DNA from: Hexactinellida sp. DTS-2022
Lineage: Eukaryota > Porifera > Hexactinellida
Direction: 5' to 3'
Length of the DNA: 64,000 nucleotides
Assembly (NCBI GenBank): GCA_028753945.1
Contig: JAPNXP010000008.1
Span: 1,612,001-1,676,000, forward strand
The position numbers and the translations under genes are program-made. Positions 57,855 to 64,000 of the stretch are shown piece by piece. The notes under the pieces were generated by a model, which was not told the DNA's origin, did not search any database, and saw only the letters and a program-made list of their open reading frames with translations. How positions within the stretch are numbered: position 1 is the first letter of the stretch; each line of letters opens with the position of its first letter.

Positions 57855-58315
57855 TTGAATTTTTCCTTATTAGATATTGTGCCACGCCCTGTTGCGAAAT
57901 TTGTGCATCCTGAGATCTTTATTAACTTTTGTGATGATATATCTGAAAAATGGATTAAGATTTTGAATATTTTGAGACTTAGACTCCATACAATTCTCAT
58001 AGCCCCACCCACTATCATTTTATGGCAGGGGGCTGCATCAATTATCGTAAATCAAACTAATTTAATGAGTTGTAATTGATTCTTATTTTGTTCTAGATAT
58101 ACGCTATGACAGCGGCTGTTAAAAACGTGAACCTCCCTTTAGCAAAAACCAACATTCTGTGGAAACATCCCACTGCCCCTAATACAAATTTAGAGATCTT
58201 GTTGACCCCATACTTTCATCCGTATACAATATTTTATAACCTCTGCCAAATCAGATGTTCGTTAAGTGGAGAGATCCTTTGAAGTATTCTACTGTGAAAG
58301 TAAGTTTTTTAGTTG
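57855..58315 (+). other. Possible exons of unknown identity
   Basis: An open stretch (DIVPRPVAKFVHPEIFINF) begins after an AG at about 57871. A second (YAMTAAVKNVNLPLAKTNIL, 58099-58280) lies after TTTTGTTCTAG. A GTAAGT site stands at about 58300. They could be decayed transposase exons of P-like copy 2. Similarity is not recognised. Confidence 0.25.
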
Positions 58316-58848
58316 ACAGCACATGGTAACCTTCTCCTTAATAACTTTTGCAAATTTGATTCGATTAGTATAAATTTTATATGAAAATAGACAACACATA
58401 ATGGAACAACTTTTGGAAAATTATCAATTTTACGCACTTACTTAACGGAAGTTAATAGTTAAAATGTGTCCTATTTTTTTGACACTATGTGCGTGATCTG
58501 ACTTGTTTGGTTAGCAAGAATGCAATAGAGTAGTTAACTTCTCTGATGATGTATTCAATATTACACCTATATTGGCTTACTATAATAAGATTATCAATGA
58601 AATTAGGTAATTTTTAACCTAGGAATTCTACATGAAATTAATTATTAAATTAAGAGATAATCTAGGATTTGGTTTGGTCTAACGAAAATATTTATTAGGT
58701 TCATTATTGCTAACAAATAAATTACATAATTTACTATCCCAGGATTCTGTTCTACAAAATTAGTGGCTTATGTTATAATGTTTATTATTACTATCATTCA
58801 AATCAAATATTTTGCAACCTTCGATTTAACCTCTGCATAATAATGGTT

Positions 58849-58893
58849 TAATGGTGAGAATAAGACAGCTTCGCGGTCTTATTCTCACCATTA
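58849..58893. repeat. 18-bp stem hairpin with GC loop
   Basis: TAATGGTGAGAATAAGAC and its exact complement enclose a 9-base AGCTTCGCG loop. A further CTCACCATTAAA follows at about 58905. It may be a Helitron-type end or micro-MITE; no CTAG follows. Confidence 0.65.
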
Positions 58894-59599
58894 AAATATT
58901 ATTACTCACCATTAAATTATTATTAAATCCAGGGCTAATAAATAACTTTGCAATACAATTTACTGAAATAATTTCTTCCCTATAATTCAAAAACCATAGG
59001 TTTAAATTTATTTGAGCTAACAAGCTTAACCGTTAAAATAGCTGAACGAGCTAACCTTAAGAATTATTGAACTATTAATTTACCAATAATTAATAAGTAA
59101 TTAGTATGAGAATAACATTTAATACAATAATTTCCCTAACAAATTACACTAACTGATCACAACCCAGAATAAAGTTTAGGCGCGCACTAAGTAATAGTGT
59201 GTATTTACTAGCCAAAGGTCAACTAATTTATTAAATATTATTGCATTTTGAGGGAAAGTCAGCGAAAAGACCTTTACTTGTGTCGCGTAGTGGCTAACAC
59301 GAACGAACAAAGATCCAGAAGAGCCCGAAAACGAAGGGCTCGTATTATAAGAAACTATAAATAATAATTTAATGAAGCTTATAGAAATTTGGAAAATAAT
59401 CAAATCATTTCGTAGGTTAGGGTCACTAATTGAAGTTTTTATAGCATCTGACACAACTGCACACCAATTAAGCCACAGTATAGTAGAAATCAAAGGTAAT
59501 TTAAAATTAAAGGGTATTGCAACCCCCGAAACACCCCACTGGAACTGCCACTGCGTAGTTCATTACGTCTTGTATATTCATTTGCGGATTAATTAACTA

Positions 59600-62500
59600 C
59601 TAGCGAACTTCACTTGCTAGGTCGCTTCGCGGAAGAACACAACCACGCACACCAACCGCTTTGCGGTTGATGCGTGGTTTACATAATAATAATATTATTA
59701 TAATAATATAACAGTGTTTAGAACGCTTTACACTTGTGTCCCAAAGGGTTTACAGTTCAAAAAGATACAGATAAAATTATAGTACGTAAGTTAACAGTCC
59801 AAAAATATACATTACAGAAATAGAAATGTAGTGCATCTAGTTAGCAATCCAACTATGCATTAGATAGATAGTACATCAAGATTAAGAGTAATAAATTTTA
59901 AAAAGATGTGTTTTAACACGCGTTTTAAATGTTTCTATGGTCTGCGACTTTCTTACGTGATCAGAAAGTGAATTCCACAAACGCGGATCAGCATTTGAGA
60001 ACGTACGATCGTCATACTTCTTAAACTTAGATCTAGGTTGATATAGTAAATTTGTGTGTGTTGTAGACCTAAGATAATGACTACTTTGATGAAGTGTTAT
60101 CAGTTTACTTAAGTATGTCGGACAACAGCCACAAATGATTTTAAATGTGATAAGCAATATTTTGTAATCTATTCTAGCTCTGACTGGTAACCAATGTGAA
60201 TTTTGAGCATTGGAGTTATGTGGTCTCGCTTCCTTGCTCCAGAAATTAAACGAGCTGCCGCATTTTGTATACTCTGGACTCTGGAGTCTATTTAGTTCTT
60301 GTGATTGTAGCCCATAAAGTAGGGAATTGCAGTAATCTATTCGACTGGAGATGAATGCATGAACTAATCTCTCAACAGAAGATTTATCCAGATAATTGTG
60401 TAGAGCTCCAATCCGGCTTAAAGCTAGTGGTGCCACACTGCATATTCTACTTATATGAGAATTCATCCGTAGATGTTATCCCAAATAACACCAATATTTA
60501 GAGCTGAGTCTACTGGATGTATGACAGAAGATCCGAACGTAATTGGAAAGGTAGGATGAAGTATTCGAGATTGGGAAGTAAATATATCAAGTTAGTCTTA
60601 TTTGGATTACAGCTAAGTATATTTTCAATAAACCAATTCCTCAGAGTAGATAAACAGGTTTCTAGACGGATTATGGTATTTCTAATAGCGATAGCTTAAG
60701 AGATATATACAGTTGGGTATCATCCGCAAATAATTGTACTGATAGTTGATGATCATGAATGATGTCTCGTATCGGCGAAATAAATAGGTTAAAGAGTAGG
60801 GGACCTAAAACTGAACCTTGGGGCACACCCCGTAATACAGTGCAAGAAATAGAATGAAACCCATTTATGCTAACAGTCCGTTGTCTTTGGGACAAGTACG
60901 ATTTTAACCAAATAAGGGCGTTTCATGTGATGCCGAACCTTACTTGTAGGCGCTCAATTAATAATTCGTGGTCAATCATATCAAAAGCGCAGGACAAATC
61001 CAATAGAATTAACAGAGCGTTCCGTCCTTAATCGAGGGCACATCCTACGTCATTAAACAGCTTAATAAGTACTGTCTCGGTCGTGGTGCTTTCTATACCC
61101 TGATTGCATTAATGGATAAAGGTTGTTCCTAGAAAGGTAGCTTTCCAATTGTATAACGGTAGCTTTTTCAATAATTTTAGAGAGAAGGGGTAGGTTAGCT
61201 ATAGGCTGATAGTTTGATAGCACATTAGGATCCAGAGAGATTTTTTTATACAAGGAAAGATAATAGCATTTTTTAGATTTTGAGGGAATGTAGCTTGTTG
61301 ATACGAGCTATTTACAATGATTTGTATGTGTTCCACCAGACAGTCAAGACAGCTTTTAACAATTGATGTGGGTGCTGGGTCAAGAGTACATGATTTTGTC
61401 TTAGATCCTCGAAATAGCACTTCAGTCTCAATTGCACCCAAAGGTTTGAAATAGCTTAGTTGAGTTGAACATATCCTAGCTGGAGTGTGGGATACACTGA
61501 TCAAATCTGTGTCAAGATCTTTCCGGAGCTTTTCAATTTTCTTCTCGAAAAATTCAACAAATTGATTTGCAAGAACTTGTTTAGAGATTGAACTAGAGTT
61601 AGAATCAGGGAGAATGTGGCATTTATTAGGTACTGATAGTTTTTTGCTAAGTGAAATAGTTTTCTGTCGTCGCAATTACCAAATTTATCACGGTAGAATT
61701 TTGTTTTCATTGAGTGCAGTAGACGATTATACATAAGACATTTCACTTTAAATTTGTCGAGATCATATAAGGACTTTGTCTTAATGTACCTTCTCTCAAG
61801 TTTACGTACCTGTCGCTTTTCACCTCTTTGATCGTCAGTGTACCACTTACAGAAAGGGCGACTGGTTAAAGTTTTAGTACATGTAGGAGCATGAGAGTCG
61901 AGTACTTGGGATAAATTGGAATTGTATCTATTGACTAGTTCGTGAACAGTATCAAGTTCTGAGCCGAAATTAGCAAGATTTAGATCATCCTTGAACCGTT
62001 CAATATCTATTCCTTTAAGTTTTCTAAATTTGACTAAAACTTTTGATCGTTTAGGAGCTGGAAAGTATACATCGCATATCACGTAGGAGTGGTCCGATGG
62101 TGTATCAGAGAGAAAACGCTAGTTGTAATGATTGTAGCACTATGTGAGCGTTTCGTAATAACTAGGTCTAATAGATGACCAGAGCATTGGGTTGGAACTT
62201 TTACGTGTTGTTGCAGGTAAAAAGTATCGAGAAGAACCATAAATTGACTAGCTTGTGATCCTGATAACAGTTCAAAATGTATATTGAAATCACCCGCTAG
62301 AATAATCTGTGTTTGTGAGGTAATTATACATTCAATTAAGTTTGAGAAATCCGAAAGAAATTGACTGAAAGGTGTTTTGTTTTTCGAAATAGATAGAGGA
62401 CGGTAAACTGAAATTATCCGACAGAATAAATTTCCAGATGACAAAGTCAGGTCTAGATACTCAAAAGAAACATAAGACTGACCTCCATTTAGTTTAGCAT

Positions 62501-63391
62501 TAAAATCACGCCTGTATAATAATGCTAGTCCCCCCTCTCATGGCTCGTGGAAGATTTTTCAGTTTGTAGCCTGGAAGTAAGTGACGCAACATGCATAGTG
62601 AGTGTTCTTTGCCTTGAGTAATCCACGTCTCCGTTATTGTAAAAATATCAATAATATTCAATATTGTTAGAAATTACTATATCTGAAATAGAATCAACTT
62701 TGTTGTTAACAGAGCGGGCATTCCATACAGCGAATTTTATCCTATCTTTCCGATTGATGAAAGAGATGTTTCTAATGATTCTGTGACCCCAGAGGCAATC
62801 CTTCGGTCGGAAGGAATGACAGTACTCCTTGTTCTCATCCAGTAGCTTGTCACATGGGTTGGAATTTATTTTGTAGATTTCCTGGATTTTACTGAAAGTC
62901 CAGACCGCCTACCTCTAGTTTTTCTTCTATATCGACGATCAGGTAATTGCAGAAAGTTCCCCAGATATTGATAAATTGAGTGTAAATTTGGAAAAAATAG
63001 TAGATCAGAAAATATATCATGAATAATCAGAAACAAGTAGTAAGAAGAAAAATTAGACCACTCCACAAACAAAGCAGCCATGAGGCGCTTAGAGATAAGA
63101 GAGAACAGATACAAACAATAAACAGTCAAGTATTAAGGAGTAGTGACTGTGCTCTACATCTCTGTAGTTTAGTTTTATGAAGTTTTGAATATTTTTTCAG
63201 GGTTCTCGAAATGTGACAATGACGTCATAACTTGTCGAGGTGTGAGAAATTTTAAGTGGAAACCTCAAATTGTTGTAGGGTGCCAAAGGTTACCCCTATA
63301 TGAAAAAAATCGCCCACTTTATCCAATCAACTCTGAACATACAAACAAATATATACCCTTGTGTTTCAATAGTATAGATAGATCAGTAGAC
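59600..63391 (-). mobile_element. Helitron copy 2, split by a LINE
   Basis: On the minus strand the 3-prime end has hairpins ACCGCAAAGCGGT and a decayed TCCGCGAAGCGACC, and finishes CTAG at 59600, followed by host T. The 5-prime end begins with (G)TC at 63391-63389 after host A. Comparison with the empty site in P-like copy 1 (near 11535) shows insertion between A and T without duplication, the Helitron rule. A LINE occupies its centre. It is homologous to 24575-25280. Confidence 0.82.
59692..63180 (-). pseudogene. L2/CR1-like non-LTR retrotransposon (LINE), decayed
   Basis: On the minus strand: a basic stretch (RRYRRKTRGRRSGL, about 62900); an AP-endonuclease start IKFAVWNARSVNNKVDS (about 62700-62745); ILAGDFNIHFELL (about 62290); a linker with coiled segments (61500-62080); RT motifs NYQPIANLPLLSKI.., RGVPQGSVLGPLLFNLF and LFADDTQLYIS (60700-60860); and a C-terminal region RLVHAFISSRIDYCNSLLYG and NSHWLPVRARIDYKIL, typical of L2/CR1-type ORF2. 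Frameshifts and stops divide it. The 3-prime end has a TAATAATATTATTATAA microsatellite at about 59693-59720. Target duplication was not resolved. Confidence 0.88.
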
Positions 63392-63677
63392 TGTAGTGTT
63401 AGATCAAATCTTCATTAATTACTATTAGGGAATTAATGAATATCAGAAGAAAACCTAAGAAATATGCATCAACAATGTAACCTGACTATAAAACAGAGAC
63501 AAACATTATTACATAATGTATAATAAGGTAGATTATTGAATATACCATTTACGAACTCGTTTAACCAATCCATGGCCTAAAAAACAAGAGTGCCATTGCC
63601 TTAGTATATTATAATGCTATGATACAACTATCGATCAGATTATATCCCAAAGTAGTCCATAGACTTACAATCTTATT

Positions 63678-63860
63678 CAGGGTTTCATCTAGGCGTAAGC
63701 GACTGGCCTCCAGGTGCGTAATTTAGGAAGGAATTTTTTCTAGGAACCCGAAAATCGAGAGATGTTCCCATAGACGTAATACAAATTGAGTATTTTAGGG
63801 GCGTGTGAACGAGCTCAAACTTCATCTAGGTGCAGAAAATTTTGCCTAGATGAAAGCCCG
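63678..63860 (+). mobile_element. hAT MITE, CAGGSTTTCATCC family
   Basis: The ends are CAGGGTTTCATCTAGGCG and, inverted, CGGGCTTTCATCTAGGC. The flanks ATCTTATT and ATCTTAAC agree at 6 of 8. It is diverged from 30062-30246 over the whole length. Confidence 0.85.
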
Positions 63861-64000
63861 ATCTTAACCTTTTTTTAATTTCGTTCTGGTATTTTATTCT
63901 CACTAGCTTCTACAGTAAAATCGAAAGGTTTTTCAACAACAGGAATTAAAATGCAGACACAACATTCCTCTGTAAACTCTTTATTGGCTGTATAAACTAC

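Larger units (their letters stand above)
53269..63621 (+). mobile_element. P-like (THAP) DNA transposon, copy 2, expanded to 10.4 kb by insertions
   Basis: The ends match copy 1 (11284-13637): CATAGCATTCTAATAT.. with the GGACCATGGA subterminal motif. The flanks TTACAAC and ATACAAC agree at 6 of 7. Sequence between the insertions (57110-57640, 59540-59599, 63392-63621) aligns with copy 1 in order, showing one element. Nested in it are a hAT MITE with Transib, and a Helitron with a LINE. Confidence 0.85.

Overview
The window is AT-rich, intron-containing animal DNA, packed with transposable elements (TEs), most of them degenerate. Spliced exons, THAP-domain P-like transposases, an L2/CR1-type LINE, Helitrons, hAT elements and a RAG1-like Transib all point to an invertebrate metazoan. 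The species cannot be named from the sequence alone. No rRNA, CRISPR or bacterial-type operon was seen.

The only convincing host gene is on the minus strand: two exons (48500-48731 and 29415-29788) of the 48-kDa oligosaccharyltransferase subunit (DDOST/OST48). Their splice sites and phases fit. They are separated by an 18.7-kb intron that is itself a TE graveyard; upstream exons were not found and probably lie beyond the right edge.

Layout. 0.4-19.3 kb: two near-identical inverted copies of a 1.58-kb hAT derivative (400-1976 and 17767-19342) flank about 15.8 kb. That interval holds hAT pseudogenes, a broken Ty3/gypsy element (about 5.9-10.6 kb), a THAP-bearing P-like element (11284-13637) and many MITEs. 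The 8-bp target duplications of the two hAT copies are exchanged between them, the expected footprint of an inversion by recombination. 20-29 kb: MITEs, an integrase-tail plus OTU pseudogene, and Helitron copies. 30-48 kb (DDOST intron): a Helitron Rep-protein pseudogene, a 141-bp tandem array in a foldback-like element, and an integrase pseudogene with spliceosomal introns (exons from 35.2 kb). Its second intron carries a P-like element (36214-43996), and that P-like transposase is split by a 3.4-kb element (38654-42066) with roughly 400-bp inverted repeats and an intact 727-codon ORF of an uncharacterised family. 49-53 kb: a BED-finger hAT pseudogene and a long inverted-repeat element. 53.3-63.6 kb: a second P-like element containing (a) a hAT MITE, itself containing a complete Transib element with an intact 723-codon RAG1-like transposase, and (b) a Helitron split by a LINE.

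The two intact large ORFs (39337-41520 and 53891-56062) are the youngest autonomous-looking elements here. Target-site duplications allow the order of insertion to be read almost completely, which makes the window a well-resolved record of nested transposition.
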